From Deinococcus ruber (GTDB lineage Bacteria > Deinococcota > Deinococci > Deinococcales > Deinococcaceae), in NCBI RefSeq assembly GCF_014648095.1, contig NZ_BMQL01000002.1, forward strand, positions 186,001 to 250,000: a DNA stretch of 64,000 nt, written 5' to 3'. The notes under the pieces were generated by a model. It was given only the letters and a program-made list of their open reading frames with translations. It searched no databases and was not told where the DNA came from. Shown here piece after piece: positions 34,440-46,496 of this stretch. Position 1 is the stretch's first letter; each line of letters starts with the position of its first letter. A program made the translations under genes and the position numbers.

Positions 34440-35150
34440 TCAGGGTTGTCTGACCCAGCGCTCGAAGACCACCTCGCGGACTCGCCGCAGGTCGCGGCGC
34501 TCCATCTGCGGCAGGTATGTGCCCAGTTCGGCAGGATCGAGAAACGTCAGACCGCCCAGCCGCGTCAGCGCCCGCTGACCCAGACTGCCGTTTCTGCCCA
34601 GATACATCAGCCACAGCTGACCGCCCGGTTTCAGCAGCGCGGCAGCTTCTCGCAGCATGGCGGCAGGCGACGACGTTTCGTTCAGGGTCGCCCCGATGGT
34701 CACGCCGTCGAAGCTGGCGCGGGGCAGCCCGGTCTGCTCGCCGTTCAGCAGTGCCCAGTCGATTCCCCCCAGCTCGGGGAACAGGTCGCGCAGCCGCCGC
34801 TGTGCCACCCGCAGCATCGCCGGACTCAGGTCGCAGGCCAGCACGTGGGCGCCTGCCCCGGCCAGCAGCGCCGCGTAATAGCCAGCGCTGGTGCCCACGT
34901 CTAGCCAGCGTTGCCCTGCCTCCGGACGGCACAGCGCCCCGAAAAGGGCGGCTTCCTGCGTCAGATCGAAGGCGGTGCCGCTCAGCAGCGACAGACTGCG
35001 TGCCCTCCAGGACATGTATCCGGCGGCGGTCAGGGGCAACAGGTTGCTGCGCTGCGCCGCTGTTCGCCGCCGCTCGTTCGGCTGCTCCGTCTGCCCGCCC
35101 TCTGTGCGTGGCCGATTTAAAAAACCTTCAAGTTGCCTGGAAGACCTCAT
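34440..35150 (-). CDS. SAM-dependent methyltransferase
   Basis: Class I methyltransferase of 236 residues. WLDVGTSAGYYAALLAGAGAHVLACDLSPAMLRVAQRRL carries the SAM-binding glycine loop and the acidic end of strand 2; GATLNETSSPAAMLREAAALLKPGGQLWLMYLG is the post-motif region of ubiquinone/menaquinone-type enzymes. The frame is open up to 35783 but that extension is antisense to the holin-like gene, so the start is placed at ATG 35150 (ATG 35159 also possible); CATAAT lies 7 nt upstream on the minus strand, suggesting a leaderless message. Substrate unknown. Confidence 0.83.
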   Translation of the reverse strand: MRSSRQLEGFLNRPRTEGGQTEQPNERRRTAAQRSNLLPLTAAGYMSWRARSLSLLSGTAFDLTQEAALFGALCRPEAGQRWLDVGTSAGYYAALLAGAGAHVLACDLSPAMLRVAQRRLRDLFPELGGIDWALLNGEQTGLPRASFDGVTIGATLNETSSPAAMLREAAALLKPGGQLWLMYLGRNGSLGQRALTRLGGLTFLDPAELGTYLPQMERRDLRRVREVVFERWVRQP

Positions 35151-35255
35151 GCCGTCCATTATGCTGAGAGCATTTGAAGGGGCGCTGCATGCTGGCCTAC
35201 ACCGGAGCGCGGCGCAGTATTCAAGACACGCAGGCAGAGCAGCACGGAGGACGAC

Positions 35256-35942
35256 ATGGAAAACAATGAGAATAAAAGTCTGGGCGGCGCTCTGGTCGAT
35301 GTTTTCGACGCCGGAGTCAGCCTGGTGAAGAGTGAGATCAGTGGGCTTATCAGCCGCGTCGCCAACGTTGCCAAGGCCAAGGGCCTGGGGCTGGTGTTGG
35401 TGCTGGCGTCGCTGGTGCCGCTGAGTCTCGCCCTGATCTTCCTGATTCTGTTCGTGTTCTACGGCCTGATGCGCCTGGGACTCGGAGCATGGGCGGCCGC
35501 CCTGCTGATCGCACTGTTCAGTTTCGCAGTCACGGGCGCCCTGATCTTCCTGGGAATCAAGCGTCTGGGAGCCGACGTACCCGACGACGAAGGCCCGTCT
35601 GGCCCGCTCAGCGACATCGCCAAAGATGACCTGAAGTACGGAGCCAAGCAGGACACCACCAGCACAGTGAGCAGCACCGCTGCCGCCACGACCACTGCGG
35701 CGACCAGCCCAGCTACGACTGGCACAGCCACGACCGGCGCTTCCGTGTATACGCCTGCTGCGGCCCACGCCAGTCAGGCACACGCCGCCGCGCCCGTGTA
35801 CGTGACGCCTGCTGCGGGCAACAGTACGGCCCCGCAGGGCACCTCGACCCAGGGCAAGCCGACTGCCGAACCGGAACTGGAAGGCGTGCCGGTCAGCACC
35901 AACCCCACCTACCGCGAAGACATGAAAAAGGAGGGCTACTGA
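35256..35942 (+). CDS. Holin-X (Phage_holin_3_6) family membrane protein
   Basis: A 228-residue protein with an amphipathic N-terminus ([31 protein letters not shown]), two membrane helices ([28 protein letters not shown] and [22 protein letters not shown]) and a long Thr/Ala/Pro-rich disordered tail from about residue 130. The first half matches the holin superfamily III found in chromosomal, non-phage contexts in Deinococcus and Actinobacteria; lysis activity should not be assumed. An AGGACGAC site precedes the ATG. The next gene starts on the last base of its stop codon (TGATG). Confidence 0.8.
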   Translation: MENNENKSLGGALVDVFDAGVSLVKSEISGLISRVANVAKAKGLGLVLVLASLVPLSLALIFLILFVFYGLMRLGLGAWAAALLIALFSFAVTGALIFLGIKRLGADVPDDEGPSGPLSDIAKDDLKYGAKQDTTSTVSSTAAATTTAATSPATTGTATTGASVYTPAAAHASQAHAAAPVYVTPAAGNSTAPQGTSTQGKPTAEPELEGVPVSTNPTYREDMKKEGY

Positions 35943-36418
35943 TGACCAAGCCCGGTTCCAGGACAGCGCAGCGTGACGAGGCCCGCGCCCGCCTCAAGAG
36001 CAGTGTGGACGCACTGGCCGACCGCACCAACATGCAGCTTCAGATGCAGAAAGAGCCGCTGAAGATGCTGGGCGGCGCGACGGGCGTGGGGTTGGCCCTG
36101 GGTGTGCTGGTCGGGCGGCAGTTCCGCCGTACCCGCCGCGTGTATGTGGATGCGGCCAGCCCCAAAAAAGAGCAGAAGGCTCTGCTGAAGGCCCAGAAGA
36201 AGTCGGGCGGAAACAGCATCGGCGGTGCACTGCTGGCGACGGCGGCCACACTCGGTTTCAAGATCCTTCAGGAGCGTGTGCTGGTGCCACGCCTGGAGGA
36301 ATTCGCCGACCGCCTGATGACCCAGCAGGGCGCGGCAGCCGATGGGAAGACCGGCCCGGTCAAGCCCAAGATCGTGCTGCACAACAGCCCCGAGGACTTT
36401 CTGAAGAAGAACGACTGA
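35942..36418 (+). CDS. Hypothetical protein coupled to holin-like gene
   Basis: A 158-residue protein starting within the stop of the preceding gene. The N-terminus is basic and helical ([38 protein letters not shown]), followed by one glycine-rich helix ([13 protein letters not shown]), a basic stretch and a second weakly hydrophobic helix ([16 protein letters not shown]). The layout resembles YqjD/ElaB-like or DUF3618-like membrane-associated proteins that accompany Holin-X genes in an operon. A rho-independent terminator follows the stop by 30 nt. No enzymatic motif seen. Confidence 0.7.
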   Translation: MTKPGSRTAQRDEARARLKSSVDALADRTNMQLQMQKEPLKMLGGATGVGLALGVLVGRQFRRTRRVYVDAASPKKEQKALLKAQKKSGGNSIGGALLATAATLGFKILQERVLVPRLEEFADRLMTQQGAAADGKTGPVKPKIVLHNSPEDFLKKND

Positions 36419-36447
36419 ACGCCGTCTTGACCTGAGCTGCAATTGAT

Positions 36448-36478
36448 ACCGCGTTCCCAGAGAGGAGCGCGGTTTTTT
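36448..36478 (+). terminator. Terminator after the holin-like operon
   Basis: ACCGCG (36448-36453) pairs with CGCGGT (36468-36473), ending in a run of six T. The Fur gene promoter box begins 3 nt later. Confidence 0.85.
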
Positions 36479-36492
36479 GCTACCCTGCCTGC

Positions 36493-36879
36493 ATGACGAC
36501 CGCCCGCCACACCCGCCAACGCGAGGTCATCGCCGCCGTGTTGCAACAGGCCGAGGGGCCGCTGAGCGCACCGGAACTGCTGGCCCGCGCTCAGGTGGCG
36601 CTGCCGACCCTGGGCACCGCCACCGTTTACCGCACCCTGAAGCTGCTCCAGCAGCAGGGCGAGGCGCACGCCGTCAAGCTCGACGGCGAGCCGCTGTATG
36701 AATCGAGCGGGCGTGGACACCATCACCATTTTTCGTGCAATGTGTGTGGGCGCGTGTATTCGCTGCATTCCTGCCCGGTGGCCCTGCCGAGCGGCACGGT
36801 GTATCCGGGCGGCTTCGTGGTCGAGGGTCACGAAGTCACGCTGTACGGACGCTGCCCGCAGTGCGCTGAAGCCCGCTAA
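36493..36879 (+). CDS. Fur family metal-responsive regulator
   Basis: A 128-residue winged-helix repressor of the Fur/Zur/PerR/Mur family. The DNA-binding part includes [11 protein letters not shown] and [31 protein letters not shown] carries the histidine-rich metal site and first CxxC, and CPQC near the end is the second pair of the structural zinc site. Metal specificity cannot be read directly; the downstream metal ABC genes suggest manganese or zinc. TACCCT (36481-36486) lies exactly 6 nt before the ATG, so the mRNA is leaderless. Confidence 0.92.
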   Translation: MTTARHTRQREVIAAVLQQAEGPLSAPELLARAQVALPTLGTATVYRTLKLLQQQGEAHAVKLDGEPLYESSGRGHHHHFSCNVCGRVYSLHSCPVALPSGTVYPGGFVVEGHEVTLYGRCPQCAEAR

Positions 36880-36926
36880 GCCCGATCAGACGCGCCGGGA
36901 TTGTCCGGTCAACCTTCCGCCCCGCG

Positions 36927-36973
36927 TTGCGTCCTTTGGGTCTGCTCTGCTAGATTATTGAGAATGAAGAATC
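36927..36973 (+). promoter_or_regulatory. Promoter and Fur-type operator of the metal ABC operon
   Basis: TTGCGT (36927-36932), 18-nt spacer, TAGATT (36951-36956), then 7 nt to the ATG at 36964. Overlapping the -10 box and start codon is an inverted repeat of 7-7-7 layout, GATTATT (36953-36959) and AAGAATC (36967-36973), with one mismatch. Its place and form suit a Fur-family repressor such as the one encoded just upstream. Confidence 0.6.
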
Positions 36974-37896
36974 GGTATCAGGTATTTCTGACGACTGTGG
37001 CTGTGAGAACTGTGGCCCTGGGAACTCTGGCCCTCGGAACTGGGTCGGCAGGGCTGGCGGCTCCGCTTCCGGTCGCGGCCAGCACTTCGGTCATCGCCGA
37101 TTTCGTGAAGGTGGTGGGGGGTACCCGCGTCAGCGTACTGACAGTGGTTCCGGCCAATGCCGACACGCACACCTATCAGCCTGCAACGGGCGACGTGAAG
37201 AAGCTTTCGCTGGCCCGCGCCCTATTCATCAACGGAGCCAATCTGGAACCGTGGCTGCCCCGGCTTCAGGGCGCTGTTGCGGGCGTCAACGTGGTGACGC
37301 TGAGCCGGAGTATCAAGCTGCGTCAGGCGGCCGAGCTGCAAAAGGAAGGGCTGGCCGCCGAGGGAGCCTTCGATCCACACGCGTGGTGGAACCCGCTAAA
37401 CGCCGTCGCCTATGTGAAGAGTATTCAGGCTGAACTGACGCGCCTCGACCCGGCAGGGAAGACCGTGTATGCCGCCAACGCTGGAGCATACACCCGGCAA
37501 CTGCTGGCGCTGGACAGCTCTGCCAGACGTCAGGTCGCCAGTATTCCGGTTGCCCAGCGGCAACTCGTAACCAACCACGACGCGCTCGGCTATCTGGCGG
37601 CCCGCTACGGCCTGACGGTGGTGGGGCAGGTGATCGGCGGCCTAAGCACCGAGCGCGAACCGTCGGCGCAGGAACTGGCAACGCTGGTCCGCAAGGTGCG
37701 GGCGGCCCATGTACGGGCCATCTTCACGGAAAACACCGTCAATGCCCGGCTGGCACAGGCCCTGAGCGACGAAACAGGCGTCAAGATCGCTCCGCCGCTG
37801 TACACCGATTCACTCGGCGCACCCGGCAGCGACGGTGACAGCTATCTGAAGGCCTTTCAGCACGACATAGACGTGATCGTGAAGGCGCTGAAGTAG
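36964..37896 (+). CDS. Metal ABC transporter substrate-binding protein (ZnuA/MntA family)
   Basis: Periplasmic metal-binding protein of 310 residues with a signal peptide (VALGTLALGTGSAGLAAPLPVAAS). Candidate metal ligands are the histidines in NADTHTYQPATGD, FDPHAWWNP and VTNHDALGYLAARYGL and the aspartate in PLYTDSLGAPG. The His-rich acidic loop usual in ZnuA is absent, favouring manganese or iron over zinc; this is inference. The start rests on a leaderless promoter and operator. The ATPase gene follows 86 nt later; no permease gene is present. Confidence 0.88.
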   Translation: MKNRYQVFLTTVAVRTVALGTLALGTGSAGLAAPLPVAASTSVIADFVKVVGGTRVSVLTVVPANADTHTYQPATGDVKKLSLARALFINGANLEPWLPRLQGAVAGVNVVTLSRSIKLRQAAELQKEGLAAEGAFDPHAWWNPLNAVAYVKSIQAELTRLDPAGKTVYAANAGAYTRQLLALDSSARRQVASIPVAQRQLVTNHDALGYLAARYGLTVVGQVIGGLSTEREPSAQELATLVRKVRAAHVRAIFTENTVNARLAQALSDETGVKIAPPLYTDSLGAPGSDGDSYLKAFQHDIDVIVKALK

Positions 37897-37982
37897 GCGG
37901 TGGCTCTGAGAGTTGATAATCTGTTCTCTATGTGCCGCGCCTCCACCGCCCTTGCTGTGCCGCTGGGCCTCCCGGAGACGCC

Positions 37983-38753
37983 GTGAGCGCGTCTGCCGTG
38001 CTGACGCCCGCTGCGCCCGGAGCCGCTGCCGCCGCTGAAATTCGCGTGGAGCATCTGACGGTGCGCTACGGTGCTCAGGTCGCGCTGGAAGACGCGAGCG
38101 CCTGTTTTCAGGCCGGGCAGTTCAGCGCGGTGATCGGGCCGAACGGAGCCGGAAAATCGACTCTGCTCAAAACGGTGCTGGGGCTGGTCGAGGCCACTTC
38201 GGGCACGGTGAGCGTGAATGGGCTGGGCACGCTCCGCAGCGCCAGTGCGTATGTGCCGCAGCAGCAGACGCTCGACTGGGCCTTCCCGGTCACGGTCTGG
38301 GACGTGGCGATGATGGGCCGCACCGCCCGGCTGGGCTGGCTGCGTGGCCCGCGCCGCGCCGACCGCGAGATCGTGGCGGCGGCGCTGGAGCAGACCGAGG
38401 TGAGCGACCTGAAACACCGCCCGATTCAGGCACTGTCGGGCGGGCAGCGGCAACGGGTGCTGCTGGCCCGCATGCTGGCGCGGCAGGCGCAGGTGCTGCT
38501 GCTCGACGAACCCCTGACCGGCGTGGACGCCGCCACCCAGGAGAAGATCATGCGGCTGCTTCAGGAACAGGCGCGGCGCGGCTGCATCGTGGCGATGGTG
38601 ACGCACGATCTGGAGGCTGCCGCCCGCTGGTGCGATCAGCTGCTGCTGGTCAATCGCCGGGTGGTGGCGCAGGGCACGCCCGCCGAGGTGTACACGCCCG
38701 CCAATATCGAGGCCACTTTTTCCAGCAGTCATCTGGGTCACACTCACGCCTGA
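37983..38753 (+). CDS. Metal ABC transporter ATP-binding protein
   Basis: ATPase subunit of 256 residues for a zinc/manganese importer. Walker A is GPNGAGKST, the Q-loop region is [24 protein letters not shown] (typical of the MntB/ZnuC group), signature [18 protein letters not shown], Walker [12 protein letters not shown], and the switch histidine in MVTHDLE. GTG at 37983 is chosen because GGAG lies 5 nt upstream; the in-frame GTG at 37932 would add a Cys/Pro-rich stretch foreign to the family. A matching permease gene is missing downstream. Confidence 0.92.
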   Translation: MSASAVLTPAAPGAAAAAEIRVEHLTVRYGAQVALEDASACFQAGQFSAVIGPNGAGKSTLLKTVLGLVEATSGTVSVNGLGTLRSASAYVPQQQTLDWAFPVTVWDVAMMGRTARLGWLRGPRRADREIVAAALEQTEVSDLKHRPIQALSGGQRQRVLLARMLARQAQVLLLDEPLTGVDAATQEKIMRLLQEQARRGCIVAMVTHDLEAAARWCDQLLLVNRRVVAQGTPAEVYTPANIEATFSSSHLGHTHA

Positions 38754-38819
38754 ATGATGTTCTGATGCAGACAAGTTGATAGCTTTTGTAACTTATATGG
38801 TGTACCTTTTCTGTCAGGT

Positions 38820-39248
38820 ATGAACAAGACCGATCTGAACGCCCTTAAATTCAATCAACTGACGGTGGTGGGCGTCACCGCGCTGGCCGTGCTGGCGAGC
38901 CAACCCTGGCTGGCGGGCCTGCTGGGAGCCGCCATGCTGATCGGTGCGGTGCGGCCCGCGTACAGCCCGATGCGTGCGGCGTACCGCGCTGTCGGCCCCC
39001 GCGTTGGTCTGAACCCCGATGTGGTCGATGAATCGCCCGAGGCGCACCAGTTCGCGCAGGGCGTGGGCGGCGTGTTTCTGCTGGCCTCTGCTCTGAGTGG
39101 TCTGGCGGGCCTGGGCATCCTGAGTGCCGTGCTGGGCCTGATTGTTATCGCGCTGGCCCTGCTGAATCTGACGACCCACATCTGCGTCGGCTGTCTGATG
39201 TATTTTCAGTGGCGCATGCTGAGATACCGAGTGGGACTGAGAAATTAG
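38820..39248 (+). CDS. DUF4395 family membrane protein
   Basis: A 142-residue integral membrane protein with about four helices. Family features visible: KFNQLTVVGVTALAVL at the start, the polar loop VGLNPDVVDESPEAHQFAQGVGGVFLLAS and the C-terminal LTTHICVGCLMYF with a CxxC pair in a hydrophobic context. DUF4395 proteins often sit near thioredoxin-like or sulfur-transfer genes; here it lies just before the sulfite reductase operon, which would fit. Function unknown; the CxxC may be redox-active or bind metal. Confidence 0.85.
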   Translation: MNKTDLNALKFNQLTVVGVTALAVLASQPWLAGLLGAAMLIGAVRPAYSPMRAAYRAVGPRVGLNPDVVDESPEAHQFAQGVGGVFLLASALSGLAGLGILSAVLGLIVIALALLNLTTHICVGCLMYFQWRMLRYRVGLRN

Positions 39249-39345
39249 GTGTCAGGAGTCGGTACATTCACAAGAACGTGTTTCTGAAGCTCCTGCATCT
39301 TTCCTGATACTCACTCGCTAACGTTTACCACTCCCTGAGGTTTTC

Positions 39346-41433
<2,088 letters not shown>

Positions 41434-41450
<17 letters not shown>

Positions 41451-42171
41451 AGCCGTGTTGGGCGGTTCCAGCGTGCCGCTTCAGCAGTCCCCCGACACCC
41501 AGCCGCCCGACTTCGGCCCCGACGCCGATCCAATTGAAGTGATCCGCTGGGCGCTGGAAGCCCACCCCGATCTGACCATGCCGAGCGCCTTCAACCTGAA
41601 CGGCGTGGTACTGCTCGATCTGGCGGTGCAGGCGGGCTACACCGGAGACGTGCTGTTCGTCGATACCGGCTATCACTTTCCGGAAACGCTCAGCACCCGC
41701 GACGCGCTGGCAGATCGCTATCCGCAACTGAATTTCGTGACGCTGAATGCGGGCGCGACGCCGGAAGACGGGCAGACCGACCCGGCGCTGTACGCCTCCG
41801 ACCCCGATGCCTGCTGCGCGGTTCGCAAGGTCGCGCCGCTTCAGCGCCATCTGAAGGCGCTCAGGCCCTCGGCGCTGCTGAACGCCCGCAGCCGCGAGCA
41901 GACCGCAGACCGCGCTGAGATTCCGTATGTGGAAGACGGGGGCGCACGCCGCAAGATCAACCCGCTGGCGTACTGGACGCGTGAACGGCTGGAAGCCTAC
42001 GCCGCCGAACACGCCCTGCCGGTCAATCCGCTGTATTTCGACGGCTTTCTGAGTGTTGGGTGTTGGCCGTGTACCCGCGCCGTGCGCCCCGGCGAAGATG
42101 CCCGCGCAGGTCGCTGGGCCGGAAAGGGCAAGACCGAATGCGGACTGTGGGCTGGAGACAACAAGCTGTAA
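41434..42171 (+). CDS. cysH: APS/PAPS reductase, Fe-S cluster type
   Basis: Reduces activated sulfate to sulfite with thioredoxin, 245 residues. Substrate-binding segments are [15 protein letters not shown] and [12 protein letters not shown]. Unlike E. coli CysH, it has the cluster cysteines CC in [12 protein letters not shown] and CxxC in GCWPCTR, so it belongs to the [4Fe-4S] branch that can use APS directly. The catalytic cysteine is in KTECGLW, where ECGLH is usual. The ATG lies within the end of cysC (17-nt overlap), preceded by GGAGG. Confidence 0.93.
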
Positions 42172-42241
42172 GAGCTGTGGTGGCAGAAACCAGAAATCAC
42201 CAGCTTTACTTCTGAATCCACGACCCTCCAGCGAGTAATAG

Positions 42242-42264
42242 TTGACCAACTCTATCAATTGACC
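42242..42264 (+). promoter_or_regulatory. Possible promoter or operator before sat
   Basis: TTGACC occurs twice with the same phase, at 42242-42247 and 42259-42264, in an AT-richer stretch between cysH and sat. Either may be a -35 element, but I cannot find a good -10 partner, so this is only a candidate internal regulatory site. Confidence 0.3.
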
Positions 42265-42318
42265 TGTGTGTTCCTGAGTGCTTCCAAATCTGCTTTCTCC
42301 CACTTCCAGAGGTTCCAA

Positions 42319-43473
42319 ATGACCATCCTGACGAACACTGCCACCCTTCCCACGCCGCTCGGCGGCTCGCTCGTCCACCGTGTTCGGCACCTGCATGAAG
42401 GCGAGACGCGTGGTCTGCCCACTCTGGAGCTGTCTGACCGCGCCCATGCCGACCTGGAAATGATTGCCACCGGGGCGTATTCGCCGCTGACCGGCTTTCT
42501 GAACAGCGCCGATTACGCGTCGGTCATCGAGCGGATGCGGCTGAGTAACGGCACGCCCTGGAGCCTGCCGATCACGCTGATGGTGAGCCGTGATGAAGCG
42601 GCCCAGGCGCACGGCACCGTTGTACTGACCCGCGAGGGCCGCCCGGTGGGGCTGCTGGAGGTGCAGGAGCAGTACACCCCCGACAAGGCGCACGAAGCCC
42701 GCGAGGTCTACCGCACCGCCGACGCCGCGCATCCGGGGGTGGCGGCGCTGTACGCGGCTGGAGAGGTGTACCTGGGCGGCCCGGTCACGCTGTTCGAGGT
42801 GCCGCGTGGAGCGTTCCCCCGCCATCACCGCACGCCCGCCGAGGTGCGCGAGGTGATCGAGGCGCGTGGCTGGCGCAGCACGGTGGCCTTCCAGACGCGC
42901 AATCCGATTCACCGCGCCCACGAGTACCTTCAGAAGGTGGCGCTGGAACTGGTGGACGGGCTATTGCTGCACCCGCTGGTGGGCAGCACCAAGGGCGACG
43001 ACGTGCCCGCCGACGTGCGTGTGCAGGCGTATGAGGTGCTGCTCGACAAGTACTACCCCCGCGAGCGCACGCTGCTGAGCGTGTACCCCGCCGCCATGCG
43101 CTACGCCGGGCCGCGTGAGGCCATCGTGCATGCGCTGTCGCGGCGTAACTACGGAGCCAGTCACTTCATCGTCGGGCGCGATCATGCGGGCGTGGGCAGC
43201 TACTACGGCACCTACGAGGCGCAGGAAATCTTCTCGCACTTCAGCGAGGAAGAACTGGGCATCAAGATTCTGAAATTCGAGCACACCTTCTATTGCCGCA
43301 CGTGCAGCCAGCTTGTCAGCCCGCGCACCTGCCCTCACGACGGCTCGCATCATCTGGTGCTGAGTGGTACCAGAGTCCGTGAACTGCTGCGGGCAGGCCA
43401 GCCGCTTCCCGGCGAATTCACCCGCCCGGAGGTTGCAGAGGTGCTGCGTGAAGGATACAGCCGCCTGGGCTGA
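42319..43473 (+). CDS. sat: Sulfate adenylyltransferase
   Basis: ATP sulfurylase of 384 residues, homomeric type, forming APS from sulfate. Diagnostic motifs are [15 protein letters not shown] (ATP and sulfate binding), [26 protein letters not shown] and [11 protein letters not shown]. The zinc-site cysteines lie in [24 protein letters not shown] precedes the ATG by 6-7 nt; the frame extends upstream to 42259 without family similarity. It is separated from cysH by 147 nt, an AT-richer spacer that may carry an internal promoter. Confidence 0.95.
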   Translation: MTILTNTATLPTPLGGSLVHRVRHLHEGETRGLPTLELSDRAHADLEMIATGAYSPLTGFLNSADYASVIERMRLSNGTPWSLPITLMVSRDEAAQAHGTVVLTREGRPVGLLEVQEQYTPDKAHEAREVYRTADAAHPGVAALYAAGEVYLGGPVTLFEVPRGAFPRHHRTPAEVREVIEARGWRSTVAFQTRNPIHRAHEYLQKVALELVDGLLLHPLVGSTKGDDVPADVRVQAYEVLLDKYYPRERTLLSVYPAAMRYAGPREAIVHALSRRNYGASHFIVGRDHAGVGSYYGTYEAQEIFSHFSEEELGIKILKFEHTFYCRTCSQLVSPRTCPHDGSHHLVLSGTRVRELLRAGQPLPGEFTRPEVAEVLREGYSRLG

Positions 43474-43697
43474 GTGTTTGGCCTAAAGTCAGCAGATGAA
43501 CGTCGTATGGGCGACATTGACCGAATCTGCATCCGTTTCATCTGCCAGGCTTCACCATCAGAACATCAGTCCACGTTTTGACCCGCCCTCTCAGGACGGT
43601 ATGACGCTTTTTGAAGGACAGGCTTTCCGTAGACCGGCCAGCTCGCCCCGTTCGATTCAACTATCCAGATTCCAATTTAAAGATCCCGAGGTCTGAC

Positions 43698-44771
43698 ATG
43701 AACCATGCCGACTTGAACCGTTCCCCGACTGACAGCCTGAACGCAACGCCGCGCCGTCTGTCATCCCGCCGTCTTCTTCAGGTCACGCTGCTCGGCGCTG
43801 TGGGTGTGGCGACAGGAGCCGCGCTGCTCGGTGTAAGTACCGTGCAGGCGCAGAAAGCCACCACCGTCCGGATCGGCTACTTTCCAAACCTGACGCACGC
43901 TCCCGCCCTGGTTGCGCTGGAGCGCGGCGAGTTCGCCAAGGCGTTCGGCAAGGTGACATTGCAGACCAAAGATTTCGTGTCGGGCACGCAGCTTTCGGAA
44001 GCGTTTGCCGCCGGAACCATCGACATCGGCTATATCGGGCCGGGGCCAGCCATCAACGCTGTTGCCAAGGGCCTGCCGGTGCAGATCATCGCCGGGGCGA
44101 GCAACGCCGGAGCGGTGCTGATTGCCAGAAAGGGCGTCAACATCGCCACGTTCAAAGATCTGGCGGGCAAGAAGGTCGGCGTGCCCAGCCTGGGTAATAC
44201 TCAGGACATCAGTTTGCGCCACATCCTGAAAGAGCAGGGGCTGAAGTCGCAGGTGGACGGCGGCAACGTCAGCATCATTCCGGTCGCGCCTGCCGATGTG
44301 GCCGCCGCATTTTCCAGCAAGAGCCTCGACGCCGCGCTGGTGCCGGAACCCTGGGGCGCACTGCTCGAAAGCCAGGGCAACAAGCTGGTGCTCGATGAAA
44401 AGGCCATCTGGCGCGGCGGAAATTACCCGTCGGCAGTGGTGATCGTCAATACCCAGTTCGCCGCCGACAATCCCCAGCTGGTGCAGGCATTCGTGAAGGC
44501 CCACCTGAACGCCGTCAACTTCATTTTGAAGAATACGCCTGCGGCTCAGGCCGCCATCTCGGCGCAGCTTCTGAAGCTGACCGGGCAGAAGGTGAATGCG
44601 CTGGTGCTGCAACGCGCCCTCGCCCGCACCCGCATTACCGCCGACATCGACATGGACGCCCTGAAGGAGTACGCCGACCTGAACCGCGAGGCCGGATACG
44701 CCCGCGAGATTCCCGATCTGAGCAAAGCTGTGAACCTGACCTACCTGAACGCAGCCCGGGCAGGCAAATAA
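43698..44771 (+). CDS. ABC transporter substrate-binding protein, SsuA/TauA/NMT1 type
   Basis: Periplasmic binding protein of 357 residues for sulfonates, taurine or related anions. It carries a twin-arginine-like leader ([24 protein letters not shown], ending near VQAQ). The mature part begins [25 protein letters not shown] and contains [14 protein letters not shown] and PEPWGALL, typical of the SsuA family. Start ATG 43698 has GAGG 6 nt upstream. Permease and ATPase genes follow with no gap or overlap. It could supply sulfate or sulfonate to the preceding reductive pathway; no monooxygenase gene is adjacent. Confidence 0.88.
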   Translation: MNHADLNRSPTDSLNATPRRLSSRRLLQVTLLGAVGVATGAALLGVSTVQAQKATTVRIGYFPNLTHAPALVALERGEFAKAFGKVTLQTKDFVSGTQLSEAFAAGTIDIGYIGPGPAINAVAKGLPVQIIAGASNAGAVLIARKGVNIATFKDLAGKKVGVPSLGNTQDISLRHILKEQGLKSQVDGGNVSIIPVAPADVAAAFSSKSLDAALVPEPWGALLESQGNKLVLDEKAIWRGGNYPSAVVIVNTQFAADNPQLVQAFVKAHLNAVNFILKNTPAAQAAISAQLLKLTGQKVNALVLQRALARTRITADIDMDALKEYADLNREAGYAREIPDLSKAVNLTYLNAARAGK

Positions 44772-44772
44772 C

Positions 44773-45597
44773 GTGACGCGGGCGGCGCTTCCTGCTGGCC
44801 GTGCCTGGGTGATGAATTACCGCCTGAAGGTGGTGCTGATTCAGCTCGGTGGGCTACTGGCGCTGCTGGGACTGTGGTGGTTCTTTACCGACGTGCGCCC
44901 GATCTGGCCGAAGTATGTTCTTCCAGATCCGGGAGCCGTCTGGACAGAAATGAAATTCGGGCTGTTCGGCAAGTCGCCTGACGGCAAACTCACCATGTCG
45001 ATTCTCAACTCGCTGCGCCGCGTTGCCATCGGCTTTCTGATCGCGGTGGGCAGTGGGCTGGTGGTCGGGGTGATCCTGTCGGTGTCCAAGCCCCTGCGCG
45101 ACGTGGTGAGCGGCTACCTGACGGCGGTCCAGAGTGTGCCGAGCATCGCCTTCGTGCCGCTGGCGATTCTGTTTTTTGGCCTGAACGAGCGGGCGGTGCT
45201 GGCAGTAGTTATTCTGGAAGGCTTCATTCCGGTGGCGCTGAGCGTGGCAGGGGCGCTGGGCAATGTGCCGCCTGCCCTGCGAACGGCGGGCCGCACCCTG
45301 GGCGCAAAGGGCATAGGTCTGGTCACGCGGGTGATGCTGCCAGCCAGTCTGCCCAATCTGGTGGGCGGGCTGCGAACGGCCTGGAGCTTTTCCTGGCGTG
45401 CCCTGATCGGCGCGGAACTGCTGACCACCAATCCCGGTCTGGGACAGCTGCTGGAAATTGGCCGCAATACCGCCAACGTGGCGCTGGTGTTCACCACCAT
45501 CATCACGGTGGGCGTGGTGGGCGCGTTATTCGATGTTCTTATCCGTTCTCTGGAAAGCCGGATTCGCTACAACTACGGACTGGAGGGAGAGTCATGA
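44773..45597 (+). CDS. ABC transporter permease, SsuC/TauC type
   Basis: Six-helix permease of 274 residues with the BPD_transp_1 fold. After an N-terminal helix ([19 protein letters not shown]) comes the periplasmic segment [13 protein letters not shown] and the cytoplasmic EAA loop [49 protein letters not shown], which matches SsuC. The GTG start lies 1 nt after the binding protein stop; ATG 44812 is an alternative. It overlaps the ATPase gene by ATGA. Confidence 0.92.
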   Translation: MTRAALPAGRAWVMNYRLKVVLIQLGGLLALLGLWWFFTDVRPIWPKYVLPDPGAVWTEMKFGLFGKSPDGKLTMSILNSLRRVAIGFLIAVGSGLVVGVILSVSKPLRDVVSGYLTAVQSVPSIAFVPLAILFFGLNERAVLAVVILEGFIPVALSVAGALGNVPPALRTAGRTLGAKGIGLVTRVMLPASLPNLVGGLRTAWSFSWRALIGAELLTTNPGLGQLLEIGRNTANVALVFTTIITVGVVGALFDVLIRSLESRIRYNYGLEGES

Positions 45598-46418
45598 ACG
45601 ACGCCGTGAACCGCAGCAGCACCGCTGTGAAGAGTGTGGTACAAGTCAGACATGCGTCGTCTTCCGCTCAGGATGCCCTGATGAACTCCTCTCAGTCGCC
45701 AGTGGGGGCCGCACTGTCGCTGACGAACGTGGAATACCGCTACGCCGGAAACCGGGCCGGAGACGGACAGCCTGCCGGGCTGGGGCCGCTCACGCTCAGC
45801 ATTCAGCCGGGCGAATTCGTGTGCGTGGTGGGGCCTTCGGGCAGCGGTAAATCCACGCTGCTGGGGCTGCTGTCCGGCTTCCTGAAACCGCAGCAGGGTC
45901 AGATGACACTCTCGGGGCGCGAACTGTCCGGCCCGGTGCCCGAACTGACGCTGGTGCAGCAGGAACACGCGCTGTTTCCGTGGCTGACGGTGCTGGGCAA
46001 TGTCGGCTTCGGCCTGAAGACCCGCCACCTGAGCAGGCAGGAGCAGGAGCGCCGCGCTCTGGCCGCACTCAAGCAGGTGGGCCTGGAAGAGTACGCCCCC
46101 CGCCGCATTCATCAGCTGTCGGGCGGGCAACGGCAACGGGTGTCGCTGGCCCGCGCTCTGGCGGTGCAGCCGTCGCTGCTGCTGCTCGACGAACCCTTCA
46201 GTGCGCTTGATGTGACGACCCGCCATCAACTCGGTGAGGAACTGCTGGGCATCTGGCTGACGCAGGGCAGCACCGTGCTGTTCGTGACGCATAACCTGGA
46301 CGAAGCGCTCAGCCTGGGTCAGCGGGTCGTGGCGCTGCGTGGCGGACAACTGGCTCTCGACGCCCCGGCCCAGGACCTGACGCTGCAAGACCTGAAGGCG
46401 TCGCTGGAGAGCGCGTAA
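45594..46418 (+). CDS. ABC transporter ATP-binding protein, SsuB/TauB type
   Basis: ATPase subunit of 274 residues. A non-conserved, Ser-rich N-terminal extension of about 40 residues is followed by the ATPase domain: Walker [11 protein letters not shown]-loop [22 protein letters not shown], signature [15 protein letters not shown], Walker [12 protein letters not shown] and switch histidine FVTHNLDEA. The ATG at 45594 has GGAGGGAGAG upstream and overlaps the permease stop, which is why the long form is kept; ATG 45681 would remove the extension. Last gene of the sulfur region. Confidence 0.92.
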   Translation: MNDAVNRSSTAVKSVVQVRHASSSAQDALMNSSQSPVGAALSLTNVEYRYAGNRAGDGQPAGLGPLTLSIQPGEFVCVVGPSGSGKSTLLGLLSGFLKPQQGQMTLSGRELSGPVPELTLVQQEHALFPWLTVLGNVGFGLKTRHLSRQEQERRALAALKQVGLEEYAPRRIHQLSGGQRQRVSLARALAVQPSLLLLDEPFSALDVTTRHQLGEELLGIWLTQGSTVLFVTHNLDEALSLGQRVVALRGGQLALDAPAQDLTLQDLKASLESA

Positions 46419-46496
46419 AATGCTAGGCCAGTTTTCCTGAGAGCAGTAGGTAGTTTGGCTGAGCAGGGATGAGCGGAGCTACGTTAGCCTGCGAAT

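Noticed and set aside
35151..35783. Upstream extension of the methyltransferase frame
   Set aside because: It runs antisense through the holin-like gene and has no similarity to methyltransferases; start placed at 35150.
35256..35942. Prophage lysis gene based on the holin-like fold
   Set aside because: No phage structural, integrase or endolysin genes nearby; this holin family is common in chromosomal loci.
43500..43697. In-frame N-terminal extension of the Ssu-type binding protein
   Set aside because: The extension lacks signal-peptide character, and a GAGG site with proper spacing stands before ATG 43698.
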